Assembly: GCF_000812865.1 (NCBI RefSeq)
Contig: NZ_JSYL01000005.1
Coordinates: 124,001 to 188,000, forward strand
DNA: 64,000 bases
Source: Kaistella jeonii
GTDB taxonomy: Bacteria > Bacteroidota > Bacteroidia > Flavobacteriales > Weeksellaceae
Reading direction: 5' to 3'
Position numbers and translations under genes: made by a program. Below the pieces are notes generated by a model that saw only the letters and a list, made by a program, of their open reading frames with translations, did not search any database and was not told the origin of the DNA. This document shows, piece after piece, positions 9,034 to 18,272 of this stretch (positions are counted from its first letter, which is position 1; every line of letters starts with the position of its first letter).

Positions 9034-10158
9034 TTAATAGTCTTGTGAATTTGAAGAATCTTCCCCAATATTCCAAGTTAATCCGAATCTCAAAGTGTTA
9101 TCTAAAGCTGAGTTTACTTTGGAAGTATTAATTAAATAAGACATATCTAAACCGAAAGACTGGTATTTAAGACCAACTCCAACAGTTGCATATTGTCTTG
9201 CTCCTTGCTCTTCACTTTCATGAAAATAACCACCTCTTATGGCAAAAGCATTGTCATATTCATATTCTACAGCTCCGCTAAACATTAAACTCTTTTGATT
9301 GCTAAACGATTTTCCGATACCATCAAGTACACCAACATTTGGAACGTTCCCAGTATTGTCCGGTCCAGGAACCAAAATTTTTGATGCTTCGAAATTTAAT
9401 CCAACACGGTTTAAATCATCAACAAATAAATCGTAACCAGCACCTAATCGTGCCATTGTTGGAAGGTAAGATCTTGATTCATCGTCACCCGTATAATCTA
9501 ATCTTGGTCCTAAGTTTTGAATGGCAAAACCACCTCTTGCACGACCTTCAAAATCATTAATACTTGTATGTTTAGGAGACATATAATATCCGGAAACATC
9601 TACTGCGAAAGAATTTGCAGGCTTCAAAGTGTTATCAGAGTTAAAACCACCCGACAAATCTGAACGGATAAATCTACCGGTAACAGCCATTGAATAGTTA
9701 TCGGTCAGTTTTAAACCATAAGCGACATCAATAGAGAATTCGTTTGGTTTAGCAGTACCTAACTGAACCACTTCATTTCCGACATAATCTGTAAGATCTA
9801 CAGAACCCATATTGAAATAATAGATACTCGCAGAGATTGTAGCTCTCTCTTCATCTCCCAAAAATTGATGATAAGCGCCATAAAGTAAAAATACATCATT
9901 GGTCAATTTACCCATATATGGTGTATAATTGATTCCGATTGCAGAAGTTGTTTTGCTGAACGGATATTTTGCGGCATTCCAAAACTGAGAGAAAGCATCT
10001 GTCGTAGTTGCAACTCCCTGATCTCCCATTCCTCCTGCTCTTGCATCTGGAGAAATTCGTAGAAAAGGTGCGCCGGTAAGAACTGGCTGAATCTGCGAAT
10101 ACGCCACAACACTTAATCCTAATCCTAATCCTAAAAATAGTTTTTTAGTCAATGTCAT
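9034..10158 (-). CDS. porV: Type IX secretion outer-membrane protein PorV
   Basis: PorV (LptO) is a FadL-like outer-membrane barrel that carries T9SS cargo from the translocon to the PorU sortase. The protein is 374 residues with a signal peptide (about 1-21, VVAYSQ) and the diagnostic early segment GAPFLRISPDARAGGMGDQGVATTTDAFSQFWNAAK-like pattern (residues about 30-65, key motif PDARAGGMG). Repeated amphipathic strands follow, with a C-terminus LRFGLTWNIG typical of an outer-membrane barrel. It lies 27 bp downstream of porU on the same strand, as in other Flavobacteriia, and is followed by a terminator. Identification is secure from sequence and context. Confidence 0.93.
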   Translation of the reverse strand: MTLTKKLFLGLGLGLSVVAYSQIQPVLTGAPFLRISPDARAGGMGDQGVATTTDAFSQFWNAAKYPFSKTTSAIGINYTPYMGKLTNDVFLLYGAYHQFLGDEERATISASIYYFNMGSVDLTDYVGNEVVQLGTAKPNEFSIDVAYGLKLTDNYSMAVTGRFIRSDLSGGFNSDNTLKPANSFAVDVSGYYMSPKHTSINDFEGRARGGFAIQNLGPRLDYTGDDESRSYLPTMARLGAGYDLFVDDLNRVGLNFEASKILVPGPDNTGNVPNVGVLDGIGKSFSNQKSLMFSGAVEYEYDNAFAIRGGYFHESEEQGARQYATVGVGLKYQSFGLDMSYLINTSKVNSALDNTLRFGLTWNIGEDSSNSQDY

Positions 10159-10185
10159 AAAGTAAATTTTTTATCGTTATTTTTT

Positions 10186-13100
10186 TTATTTTAATAAAAC
10201 CATTTTCTCAACTGCAGTTGCAGTTCCCTTGCATTTGTCTTGGTTTTGACTTTTTGCAAATATTTTAAAAATATAAGTTCCTTTTCCAACTGCGTCACCG
10301 AAATCATCATTTCCATCCCATTCGATCGCAGTTCGCGGTGTTCTAAACCCCTGGAAAAAAGGTTCTGCCGTCACGGAGGTGCTTATTGTTTTTACTAATT
10401 TCCCTGTGATGGTATAGATCTGCACATTTACATCTAAAATATCATCGCAGTTATGTTCAAACTGAACATAGGTTTTGTTCGTAAAAGGATTTGGCCAATT
10501 TAACAATTTATTAACTACTAAATTTTGGTTGGTTTCATCCTTAACTACAAAGTTTAACGTTTCAGTTGTAGAATTATTGTTGATGTCCCAAACTTTAAAA
10601 CTTAATTGATGAGCTCCCGGTGCTAAGTTACGGAAAGGATAACTCACATTTCCTTTTTGATAATCTTTTAGTGAAGCATCAGTACAGCCATTTCCGTCCC
10701 CAGAAAAATAGAAATCATTGAGTACAACGGTATCTACAATTTTACCATCTAAAATTACGGTGATGTCGTGACCGATCCCAGAACCTGTAGAGTTAATTCC
10801 CTTATCATCATTTACGCAGGCGAGAAGTAGAGGGTTTTGATCTGTAATTCCGCCATCTGCAAAATTGGTATTGTTCATATACAATTTAGCCTTTGGTGGA
10901 GTAGTATCATTAATTCCATCTGGATTAATTCCACCCACTTTTTGAATTTGATTATTAAAAACATCGAATACTTTATTGTCAGCGTAGGCTAAAATTCTTC
11001 CGTCTCCAATTTCGTAATTGATATCCTTTGGTACATAAAATTCTACGGAGAAAACACCATTTATAGCTTGGCCAGAAGATTTTACGATAGGGCCGTTTTC
11101 TTCTGTATAATTAAGAACGGGCGTCATTTTCGGCTCATTATCGTTATTCAAAGTTTTTTTGTTGAGTCTCTTGTCAAAAATATTAATCGCGACTCTACCA
11201 TTAAATGAGGTATCGATTGTTCCATCAGATTTATTGATATGTCCTTTTACTGTTACAAAATCCAGAGCACGCAACTGGCCCAGAACTGGAGATTCGATTT
11301 GATCAATATTGAGTAATCTTTTAGGACGGCTCAACTTGGTTGCAGGATCACCTAATAAATTTACTTTCAAATGGTCTGTAAATGCTCCTTTTTCTATTTT
11401 TGCTTTTAAAAATGCGTCTCCAAAATTCACGAATTCGTCATTAACCAGTTCAAATAAATGTTTGGTAAAGATCTGCGTAAATTGCTCACCATAACCAACA
11501 CCGATAGCGCGACTGGAAGTCAGCATCATCGCAGCACCACCTTGTTTTGATTTTATGACCTGTTCACCTGCCGAAAAAGTAGCAGGATCGTCCCACAAAG
11601 TAAATTCACACGTGATAGTAGAAACTAAAGGAAAACGCGTATAAACATTATTGTAATTATTAAAATTTTGAATTTGATCAATTGTTAAAACTCTTTCTTG
11701 CGCCCAGCCATTAATTCCACCATGTCCGAAATAAAAGAGATAAAGACTGTTCCCAACATCATTTGAAATCGCCTGATTAACCTGCGGATATCTTTGTCCA
11801 CCTGCAGAAGCTTGAGCGGTGAAGGCATCTAAATATAATTTCCGAACATTATATTCTTTTCTTAAAATACCTGTTTCAAAATTATTTACCAATGAAATAT
11901 TCATCGTATTATGGAAAGGAACCAAATTATCTGCATCATCATCTACCACAAAATCCAGTTTCATACGCCACTCACCAAAAGGGGTAGATTGACCGGGAAG
12001 CGCATTGTTATAAGCAAGTGCTTTATCGATTAACAGTTTGGCTTCAGAGAGATTTGCGGCAGGTAATCTACCGACTGGTAAATCGGGTAGTGTTGCAGAT
12101 AAAGCCGTAGAAGAAGGGCTTTGCGGTGAAGTCATTGTATAATAATCATCAGTCACGAAAGAATCAGCATAATTTCCACTCTCTTCGCTTTCGTAAGAAG
12201 GGATAATATCTGAACCAGGATTATTTTTTCCTTTGTAATCATAAGAGGTATCGCCAAGAATAAATACATATTTTAGTTTTCCGGTCGGAGTATTAAGTTT
12301 TGTCGCAAAATCTCGAACCGCGGTAATATCTTTGCTACCACTACTGAATTCATTATAAATTTTATTAATGTCAACGACTGCAACGTTATATTTGCTTTGA
12401 TAGAAATTGGCAAGTCGTTGTGCATGACCCATCATTTGAGGCACGGTAATCATAAGGTAATCAATATTTTGTAATCCTGAAAGATCCTGGTTTTCGACCT
12501 TTCCTACAAAAGAAGGTGCAAATGCATCACTGCTTTGAAATGCTACAAATTCGTTGACGAAAATATTGTTATTCGCATTATAACCAAAAGCGAAACTCGA
12601 TGTGTTTCCCGATTTGTTTACTTTTTTAATTACGTTTGTTACATCCGAAACTTGCCATATTTGCTCTACTGAAGCTGCATCTGCAACGTTAAATGTGTAA
12701 GTGGTTCCGCTTCCTTCATCAATTCCGTAACTCCGGAAATTCATTTGGGAATTGTTAAATTTTAAGTCCTCTTTGTACTGAACTTCTGCGTAATCAAAAT
12801 AAAACTTTCCGTTGGGATTGCTGGAAGCATTTGGGAGATAATTTAAGGTTAAAGTATTTCCTTGTAAATTAGTAATGATACCTACATATGTTTTCGGTAT
12901 AAATTCCTTCTTTTCATCTGCAGGAATGGAGAAAATAGCCTGGTTCGTATTATTTATGTTGGTGGTAATAGTGTTTCCACTGGATTGATAACCGATAACT
13001 CTTGTTCTGTATTTGATTATATCTGTGGATTGAATCGGCGATTTTGTAGTAAATGAAACTGCTTTACCTCCAGAAAAGGAATCACCTGTCCAAATTCTAC

Positions 13101-14088
13101 CAATTTTCATCAGATTAAATTTTTCTTCATTAATATACTGGTAGTCGTCATAACGATTGATAATGTTCGCATTGACTGATTCATCCATTTCCTGAATTCT
13201 TTTTCCGGGTCCTAAATCAAAATTGATAAAATAGTAGGCAAAGTCATCATATATATTGATGAAATTATTCGATTTCTCTGTTCTGGTGTCTATTCTGCGA
13301 TTACCGTTTCCATTAGAATTTCCGTCAGATTTGTAAATGTTGTAACCATTCGGACCTTGAGCATAAAAAAGTGCATAATCATCGTCGTTCCAAGTACCGT
13401 CATTTTCCCCAATTACCTGGATCGCATCTTCCTGCAAAGCTGAAAATCGCGTATCTAAATTATGTTCAGGCAACATTAAACCACCATTTCCATAAATCCT
13501 AAAATTTTTCGGATTGATGTTGGAAGGATTAATACCATTATCACGCAAAAATTTCGTTGTAATTTTAAAAACGCCCGATTTATCTATTTTAATTTTATAA
13601 AAATTTCCTGATTTTAAAGGATTATCATTAGATCCAATTTTTCCACTCATAGATAAAGCCGGATTCACTGTTCCACCACTTACTATACTAAAAGAAACTA
13701 ATCTGTAGAGATTGTCTTTTTCTAATTTTAAAGTAGAAACTCTTATATTGGTCGTTTTTTCCTGTGTATAGGGATTGGTATAATAGGCGACTTCTGATTT
13801 TTCCTGTGTTGGAATACTAGAAGGACTTACTTCAAAAATTTCTTTTGAGGTAATTTTTTCCCAGACCAAATTCGCTATTTTTTGATTCCCGCCCGTAAAT
13901 TTTTCACTTGAACGAAAAAAGACAGAGCCTTCTTCATAAGCAAAGCCTTCATTGGTGAAAAAAGGAACGGTCGTTTGATAACTTCCAAAATCGATTACTT
14001 TGCTTCCATTCCATTGAATATTAATGGTTTGTGCAGCAGTAAAAGAAAAAAACAAGCTGGTTAAGACAAGAGTTAAGATGCGTTTCAT
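10186..14088 (-). CDS. porU: Type IX secretion sortase PorU (C25 peptidase family)
   Basis: PorU removes the C-terminal signal of T9SS cargo at the cell surface and attaches the protein to the anchor lipid. This 1300-residue protein has a signal peptide (1-19), a long beta-rich N-terminal region and a gingipain-type caspase-like domain with catalytic His789 (YFGHGGINGW) and Cys827 (STITCEFTLW). It ends in Ig-like strands and its own CTD-like module (WPNPFTNKTYVQFEH to MVLLK). Length and domain order match PorU of Flavobacterium and Porphyromonas. It is first of a two-gene operon with porV and is divergent from gldJ, another T9SS component. An imperfect -7 element (TAATTTG) lies upstream. Confidence 0.94.
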   Translation of the reverse strand: MKRILTLVLTSLFFSFTAAQTINIQWNGSKVIDFGSYQTTVPFFTNEGFAYEEGSVFFRSSEKFTGGNQKIANLVWEKITSKEIFEVSPSSIPTQEKSEVAYYTNPYTQEKTTNIRVSTLKLEKDNLYRLVSFSIVSGGTVNPALSMSGKIGSNDNPLKSGNFYKIKIDKSGVFKITTKFLRDNGINPSNINPKNFRIYGNGGLMLPEHNLDTRFSALQEDAIQVIGENDGTWNDDDYALFYAQGPNGYNIYKSDGNSNGNGNRRIDTRTEKSNNFINIYDDFAYYFINFDLGPGKRIQEMDESVNANIINRYDDYQYINEEKFNLMKIGRIWTGDSFSGGKAVSFTTKSPIQSTDIIKYRTRVIGYQSSGNTITTNINNTNQAIFSIPADEKKEFIPKTYVGIITNLQGNTLTLNYLPNASSNPNGKFYFDYAEVQYKEDLKFNNSQMNFRSYGIDEGSGTTYTFNVADAASVEQIWQVSDVTNVIKKVNKSGNTSSFAFGYNANNNIFVNEFVAFQSSDAFAPSFVGKVENQDLSGLQNIDYLMITVPQMMGHAQRLANFYQSKYNVAVVDINKIYNEFSSGSKDITAVRDFATKLNTPTGKLKYVFILGDTSYDYKGKNNPGSDIIPSYESEESGNYADSFVTDDYYTMTSPQSPSSTALSATLPDLPVGRLPAANLSEAKLLIDKALAYNNALPGQSTPFGEWRMKLDFVVDDDADNLVPFHNTMNISLVNNFETGILRKEYNVRKLYLDAFTAQASAGGQRYPQVNQAISNDVGNSLYLFYFGHGGINGWAQERVLTIDQIQNFNNYNNVYTRFPLVSTITCEFTLWDDPATFSAGEQVIKSKQGGAAMMLTSSRAIGVGYGEQFTQIFTKHLFELVNDEFVNFGDAFLKAKIEKGAFTDHLKVNLLGDPATKLSRPKRLLNIDQIESPVLGQLRALDFVTVKGHINKSDGTIDTSFNGRVAINIFDKRLNKKTLNNDNEPKMTPVLNYTEENGPIVKSSGQAINGVFSVEFYVPKDINYEIGDGRILAYADNKVFDVFNNQIQKVGGINPDGINDTTPPKAKLYMNNTNFADGGITDQNPLLLACVNDDKGINSTGSGIGHDITVILDGKIVDTVVLNDFYFSGDGNGCTDASLKDYQKGNVSYPFRNLAPGAHQLSFKVWDINNNSTTETLNFVVKDETNQNLVVNKLLNWPNPFTNKTYVQFEHNCDDILDVNVQIYTITGKLVKTISTSVTAEPFFQGFRTPRTAIEWDGNDDFGDAVGKGTYIFKIFAKSQNQDKCKGTATAVEKMVLLK

Positions 14089-14250
14089 GTGGTATAAAGT
14101 TTCACGGATACAAATTAAACGAAAAATAATAAATAATAATATGGTACAATAAAATTAAATTGTTAACGTTTTCCAAAAAAATCAATATATTAATTTGATT
14201 TATTAGATTATTTCATTTTTCTTTGTACTTTGATAAATTCTATATAGACT

Positions 14251-15858
14251 ATGAGCAAAATAAAGTTGTTTTCATTAATAATGCTAAGTTCTACCATTTT
14301 ACTTATGAGTTGCGGCGGAAGCGGCGGCGGTAAAAAAGGTGGTGGTACAAAACGTTTTACCAGTAAAACCGGTTGGAAACCAAATGATCAAAAGGGTTGG
14401 TTTTTCACCGGAAAACAACAGAAACAAAAAGGATGGCCCGGGATGGTCTATGTAGAAGGAGGAACCTTCACCATGGGATTGGTTAAAGATGATGTAATGC
14501 ACGATTGGAATAATACCCCAAAAAGAATGCAGGTAAGTGCATTTTTTATCGGCGAAACCGAAATTACCAATTACGAGTACAGAGAATATGTGACCTGGTT
14601 GAAATTTGTATTTCCACCATCTGACCCAAGTTTTAAAGAAATTTACAAAGGAGCACTCCCCGATACGTTAGTATGGAATAATAAATTGTCTAGAAACGAT
14701 TTTGCAGAAACCTATTTCCGCAGACCTGAATATGATTATTATCCTGTTGTAGGTGTTTCCTGGTTGCAGGCTTCAAGATATTGTGATTGGTTGACCGATC
14801 GCGCAAATGAAAAAGCATTAATGGAGCAAGGAATTATTTCCAAGGATTTCTATACGAATGATGCCAATAATCAAGGAGCAAATTCTTTTAATTTAGATAA
14901 ATTTAAAGCAAATGATCCTGAAATGGAAGCTTATATCAATACTCAAAGATTGCAGCAGAAATCAGGAATCAAAACTTCTAATCAAAGAATTCTTGCCGCA
15001 AATCGTAACGCAACTGCAGGTGTTGTAGAAAAATTCCGACTTCCGACAGAAGTAGAATGGGAATTTGCAGCACTGGGAATGCAAAAAGAAAGAGAATACA
15101 ATCTTTACACGAGCAAAAAACCTGAGATTGAGCAATTAAAAGGTAAAAAAGGTAAAAACAGAGGAATGTATCTCGAAAACTTTAAACAAGGTAGAGGAGA
15201 TTATTCTGGTGTTGCAGGATGGAAAAATGATGGTTCCCCAACAACAGCTGATGTGAAACAATATCCTTCGAATAATTTGGGAATTTTTGGAATGTTTGGT
15301 AATGTTTCTGAGTGGACTGCCGATGTTTACAGACCAATTATCGATGAAGAAGCGAGTGATTTCAATTATTACAGAGGAAATGTATCTAAAGAGGTTGTAA
15401 AAAATGCTGATGGCACTTTCAAAAAAATTGAAGCAGCTAAATATGATACACTTTCCGACGGAAGATTAGTTTACAAAGGTTTACCAGGACAATACGAGAG
15501 AGAAACAGTGGCTGATAACAGAAACTTTAGAGATGGAGATTTCCAGTCTTCTCTTGATGCAGGTTATGGTAAAGAAGAAGACAGCACAACAGCAGGTTAC
15601 AATATGTATAACTCTAAACAGAAACGATTTATCGTTGATGATAGAGGTAGAGTAGTAATGCAAAAAGATAAAGTATCCAGAACCACCAGAATTTCTAATG
15701 AGGTGCGTGTAATTAAAGGAGGTTCCTGGTTAGATGGAGCTTACTGGTTAGATCCGGGTCAAAGAAGATTCCGTGAAGAAGGAAAATCTTACGGATGGGT
15801 TGGTTTCCGAGTATCTCAAGATGCCAAATCAACTGGAAAAGGTAGAACAAAAAGATAA
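14251..15858 (+). CDS. gldJ: Gliding motility / T9SS lipoprotein GldJ
   Basis: GldJ is an outer-membrane lipoprotein with a formylglycine-generating-enzyme-like (SUMF1) fold that stabilises the PorK/GldK-type ring of the T9SS. The lipobox is LLMSC (Cys21), followed by a Gly/Lys-rich linker. FGE-fold hallmarks are GWPGMVYVEGGTFTMG (about 67-82), ETEITNYEYREYVTW, FRLPTEVEWEFAA, GNVSEWTADVY and the C-terminal IKGGSWLDGAYW...GFRVS. FGE catalytic cysteines are absent, as expected for a structural homologue. The length (535) is near that of F. johnsoniae GldJ. The location divergent from porU-porV supports GldJ over the related GldK. Presence does not prove gliding, since non-gliding relatives keep it for secretion. 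Confidence 0.9.
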   Translation: MSKIKLFSLIMLSSTILLMSCGGSGGGKKGGGTKRFTSKTGWKPNDQKGWFFTGKQQKQKGWPGMVYVEGGTFTMGLVKDDVMHDWNNTPKRMQVSAFFIGETEITNYEYREYVTWLKFVFPPSDPSFKEIYKGALPDTLVWNNKLSRNDFAETYFRRPEYDYYPVVGVSWLQASRYCDWLTDRANEKALMEQGIISKDFYTNDANNQGANSFNLDKFKANDPEMEAYINTQRLQQKSGIKTSNQRILAANRNATAGVVEKFRLPTEVEWEFAALGMQKEREYNLYTSKKPEIEQLKGKKGKNRGMYLENFKQGRGDYSGVAGWKNDGSPTTADVKQYPSNNLGIFGMFGNVSEWTADVYRPIIDEEASDFNYYRGNVSKEVVKNADGTFKKIEAAKYDTLSDGRLVYKGLPGQYERETVADNRNFRDGDFQSSLDAGYGKEEDSTTAGYNMYNSKQKRFIVDDRGRVVMQKDKVSRTTRISNEVRVIKGGSWLDGAYWLDPGQRRFREEGKSYGWVGFRVSQDAKSTGKGRTKR

Positions 15859-15880
15859 TTTTATTTAAAATATTTTCATA

Positions 15881-15909
15881 ATCCTTCTGTAATTGCAGAA
15901 GGATTTTTT
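15881..15909 (+). terminator. Terminator of gldJ
   Basis: ATCCTTCTG (15881-15889) pairs with CAGAAGGAT (15896-15904) and is followed by TTTTT. Its T-run merges into the -7 box of murF. Confidence 0.85.
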
Positions 15910-15916
15910 ATTTTTG
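15909..15916 (+). promoter_or_regulatory. -7 element of murF
   Basis: TATTTTTG lies four bases (GAGA) upstream of the murF ATG and partly within the T-run of the gldJ terminator. It predicts a near-leaderless murF transcript. A chance match in the T-rich tail is possible. Confidence 0.4.
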
Positions 15917-15920
15917 GAGA

Positions 15921-17195
15921 ATGAATGCAGCCACTTTTTATCCCATTTTTCTACAAGCCGGAAAAGTAACCATCGATAATAGAAAAATTGAAAGAAATGA
16001 TATCTTTTTTGCTTTTTCCGGAGAGAATTTTAATGCTGCAACTTTGGCAGAAAAAGCCATCGATCAGGGAGCTTTAGCAGTTATTGTAGAACAGAAATCA
16101 TTTGAAAACACTGAGCGTAATATTTTTTACGTTTCTTCTACTTTAGAATTTTTGCAGGAATTAGCTGTTTTGCACAGAAGCCATCTCAAAATTCCGATCA
16201 TTGCTTTAACCGGAAGCAACGGGAAAACTACCACCAAAGAAATTATTCACGCAGTTTTATCACAAAAATATAACGTTCAATACACTTCTGGAAATCTCAA
16301 TAATCATATTGGCGTTCCTCTAACTTTACTTTCTATAAAACCTGAGCATGAAATTACAGTCGTAGAAATGGGTGCGAATCATCAGAAGGAAATAGAAATG
16401 CTTTGTAAAATTGCACAACCGAATTTAGGATACATCACTAATTTCGGAAAAGCACATCTCGAAGGTTTTGGAGGAGTTGAAGGAGTTATCAAAGGGAAAT
16501 CTGAAATGTATGAGTATTTAATAAAAAATAAACAGACACTTTTAGTGAATGAAAATGATCCTATTCAAGTAGAAAAAACGAAAAATTATGTTGACAAAAT
16601 TACTTTTGGGAAAGAAAGTTCAGACTTTCAATTTGAAGAATTTTCTGATCAAAATTTTGTTGGATTATCATTTAAAGGAAATCAAGCTCAGTCGCATTTA
16701 ACCGGCAATTATAATTTTACCAACCTTTGTGCAGCAGCGAGTTTAGGATTTCATTTTAAAGTCGGTTTTGAAGACATCAAGAAAGCCATCGAAAATTATA
16801 TTCCAACCAATATGCGTTCGCAGATTTTGGAGAAGGACGGAAAGGTTTTTGTGCTCGATACGTACAATGCAAATCCCAGTTCTATGGCAGAATCGTTGAA
16901 AAATTTCAGCACATTTAAGGGGACAAAAACTATTATTATCGGTGATATGTTAGAATTGGGTGCCGATTCAGAAACGGAGCATCACGCGATTCTGGAATTA
17001 GCTCAAACGCTACATTTTGATGAAATCATTACTGTTGGAAATCATTTTAGAAAGGTCAATCAAATTTCCCGATCTTTTATAAATTCCGCAGAGCTTTCCA
17101 CTTATTTAAAAGACCATTCAATTTCTTCAAAAAACATTTTATTGAAAGGATCGCGTGGAATCGCCTTAGAGCAAATTTTGGAATTTATTCATTAA
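15921..17195 (+). CDS. murF: UDP-N-acetylmuramoyl-tripeptide--D-alanyl-D-alanine ligase
   Basis: Cytoplasmic Mur ligase that adds D-Ala-D-Ala to the UDP-MurNAc-tripeptide, the last soluble step of peptidoglycan precursor synthesis. The 424-residue protein shows the three Mur domains: an N-terminal uridine-binding part with DIFFAFSGENFNA, the ATP-binding P-loop ALTGSNGKTTTKE (about 94-106) with GNLNNHIGVPLTLL and VVEMGANHQKEIE, and a C-terminal domain with LDTYNANPSSM and IIGDMLELG. The motif NxNxP at the D-Ala-D-Ala site is conserved. The gene lies away from any mur/fts cluster, common in Bacteroidetes. Its stop overlaps that of the convergent NUDIX gene by four bases (TTAA). Confidence 0.95.
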   Translation: MNAATFYPIFLQAGKVTIDNRKIERNDIFFAFSGENFNAATLAEKAIDQGALAVIVEQKSFENTERNIFYVSSTLEFLQELAVLHRSHLKIPIIALTGSNGKTTTKEIIHAVLSQKYNVQYTSGNLNNHIGVPLTLLSIKPEHEITVVEMGANHQKEIEMLCKIAQPNLGYITNFGKAHLEGFGGVEGVIKGKSEMYEYLIKNKQTLLVNENDPIQVEKTKNYVDKITFGKESSDFQFEEFSDQNFVGLSFKGNQAQSHLTGNYNFTNLCAAASLGFHFKVGFEDIKKAIENYIPTNMRSQILEKDGKVFVLDTYNANPSSMAESLKNFSTFKGTKTIIIGDMLELGADSETEHHAILELAQTLHFDEIITVGNHFRKVNQISRSFINSAELSTYLKDHSISSKNILLKGSRGIALEQILEFIH

Positions 17196-17797
17196 TTTGT
17201 ATTCCAGTAATCATTCAGAACGAGTTTAATATTTTGAAAAGTCATGGGTAAAACTTCTTTATTGATCATCTCTTCATTTTTCCAGGTAACTTCCGAGATT
17301 CCTTCTTCTTTTTGAGGAATAGGTTTTTCATTTCCGACGTAAGTCATTTTGAACCAATAGGTAGTTTTTAAAATCTTTTCTCCATTTCTTTCGGTGTAAA
17401 TGTGAAAAGTATTGTTGAGAAATTCTTCAAGAATTAACTCTTTTAAACCCGTTTCTTCTTCAACTTCTCTCAGAGCCGCCTGCTCCAAGGATTCATCTTT
17501 TTCTATTTTCCCTTTTGGAAGATCCCATTTGCCCATTCGGCGGATAAACAATAGTTCGTCTTTTTTGTTTTTTACAAGACCACCTGCAGCTTCAATGACT
17601 TTGAACATGTGTGTGAAATCTTCCCAAATTTCATCAATATTTTCCCCGTAAACATTCATTTCCGGGCATGACGTGTTTTCCAAAAGATCCACTGCAATTT
17701 CTAAAGTTGCAAAACCTTCGAAACGCAAATTCTTTTGAATGTCTTCAGGATACTTACTTAAAGTTAATTTTTTTTCATTCACAAAAACTTTATACAT
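17192..17797 (-). CDS. NUDIX hydrolase
   Basis: A 201-residue protein with a full NUDIX box, GKIEKDESLEQAALREVEEETGL-type (GX5EX7REUXEEXGU), preceded by DLPKGKI and the strand LLFIRRMGKWDLPKG. NUDIX enzymes cleave nucleoside diphosphate-linked compounds; the substrate is unknown. The first ~65 residues form an extra N-terminal domain ahead of the NUDIX fold. I prefer the ATG at 17797 (MYKVFVNEKKL) over an in-frame TTG six bases upstream. It converges on murF with a 4-bp overlap and diverges from the SRPBCC gene. In several Flavobacteriia (from memory) pyrE sits between these two genes; here it does not. Confidence 0.85.
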   Translation of the reverse strand: MYKVFVNEKKLTLSKYPEDIQKNLRFEGFATLEIAVDLLENTSCPEMNVYGENIDEIWEDFTHMFKVIEAAGGLVKNKKDELLFIRRMGKWDLPKGKIEKDESLEQAALREVEEETGLKELILEEFLNNTFHIYTERNGEKILKTTYWFKMTYVGNEKPIPQKEEGISEVTWKNEEMINKEVLPMTFQNIKLVLNDYWNTN

Positions 17798-17800
17798 TTG
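17793..17800 (+). promoter_or_regulatory. -7 element of the SRPBCC gene
   Basis: TACATTTG on the plus strand, 30 bases before the ATG at 17831 and overlapping the first codon of the divergent NUDIX gene. Confidence 0.5.
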
Positions 17801-17830
17801 CAACGTTTTAATTAATACAAAAATATAAAA

Positions 17831-18217
17831 ATGAATTTAGAAGGACGCAAGATTATTGTAAATAAATCAGTAAATGAATTGGTGGAATTGTTGAAAAATC
17901 CTGAAGATTATAAAACATTAATGCCAGATTCATTGCAAAGTTTTGAAGTTCGTGATAATGGTTTTAAATTTAGCTTGAAAGGAATGCCGGAAATTGCGTT
18001 GAAAATAGAAGAAGTTACCGAAAATCAAGTGGTTTTGAAATCTGCGAGTTCAAGCTTAGAGTTTTCTTTGAAAGGAATGTTTAATGCAATTAGTGAAAAT
18101 CAAACGGAAGTCCAGTTGCTTTTTGAAGGTAATTTCAATCCATTCATTAAAATGATGGTCGAAAAGCCACTTCAAAATTTCATTAATTCGCTCACCGACA
18201 ATATCGAAAAAATTTAA
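17831..18217 (+). CDS. SRPBCC-fold (START-like) small protein
   Basis: A 128-residue cytoplasmic protein with the pattern of SRPBCC/polyketide-cyclase-like folds: an N-terminal strand (GRKIIVNKS), the helix ELVELLKNPEDYKTLMPDSL, a run of beta strands (FKFSLKGMPEIALKIEEV, VVLKSASSSLEFSLKGMF), and a long C-terminal helix (MMVEKPLQNFINSLTDNIEKI). Such proteins bind hydrophobic ligands, but none can be named. Similar genes sit near NUDIX and pyrE genes in relatives. It is followed by a terminator. Confidence 0.65.
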   Translation: MNLEGRKIIVNKSVNELVELLKNPEDYKTLMPDSLQSFEVRDNGFKFSLKGMPEIALKIEEVTENQVVLKSASSSLEFSLKGMFNAISENQTEVQLLFEGNFNPFIKMMVEKPLQNFINSLTDNIEKI

Positions 18218-18238
18218 ATACTAATTTATAAAAGTTAA

Positions 18239-18272
18239 AATCCCCAAAATAAATTATTTTGGGGATTTTTAT
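18239..18272. terminator. Bidirectional terminator
   Basis: AATCCCCAAAAT (18239-18250) pairs with ATTTTGGGGATT (18256-18267), then TTT. It lies between the convergent SRPBCC and ABC ATPase genes. Confidence 0.88.

Noticed and set aside
17192-18217. Missing pyrE as evidence of a deletion
   Set aside because: The neighbourhood with pyrE is from memory of other genomes. The region between the two genes is intact and has its own promoter, so no loss can be shown.
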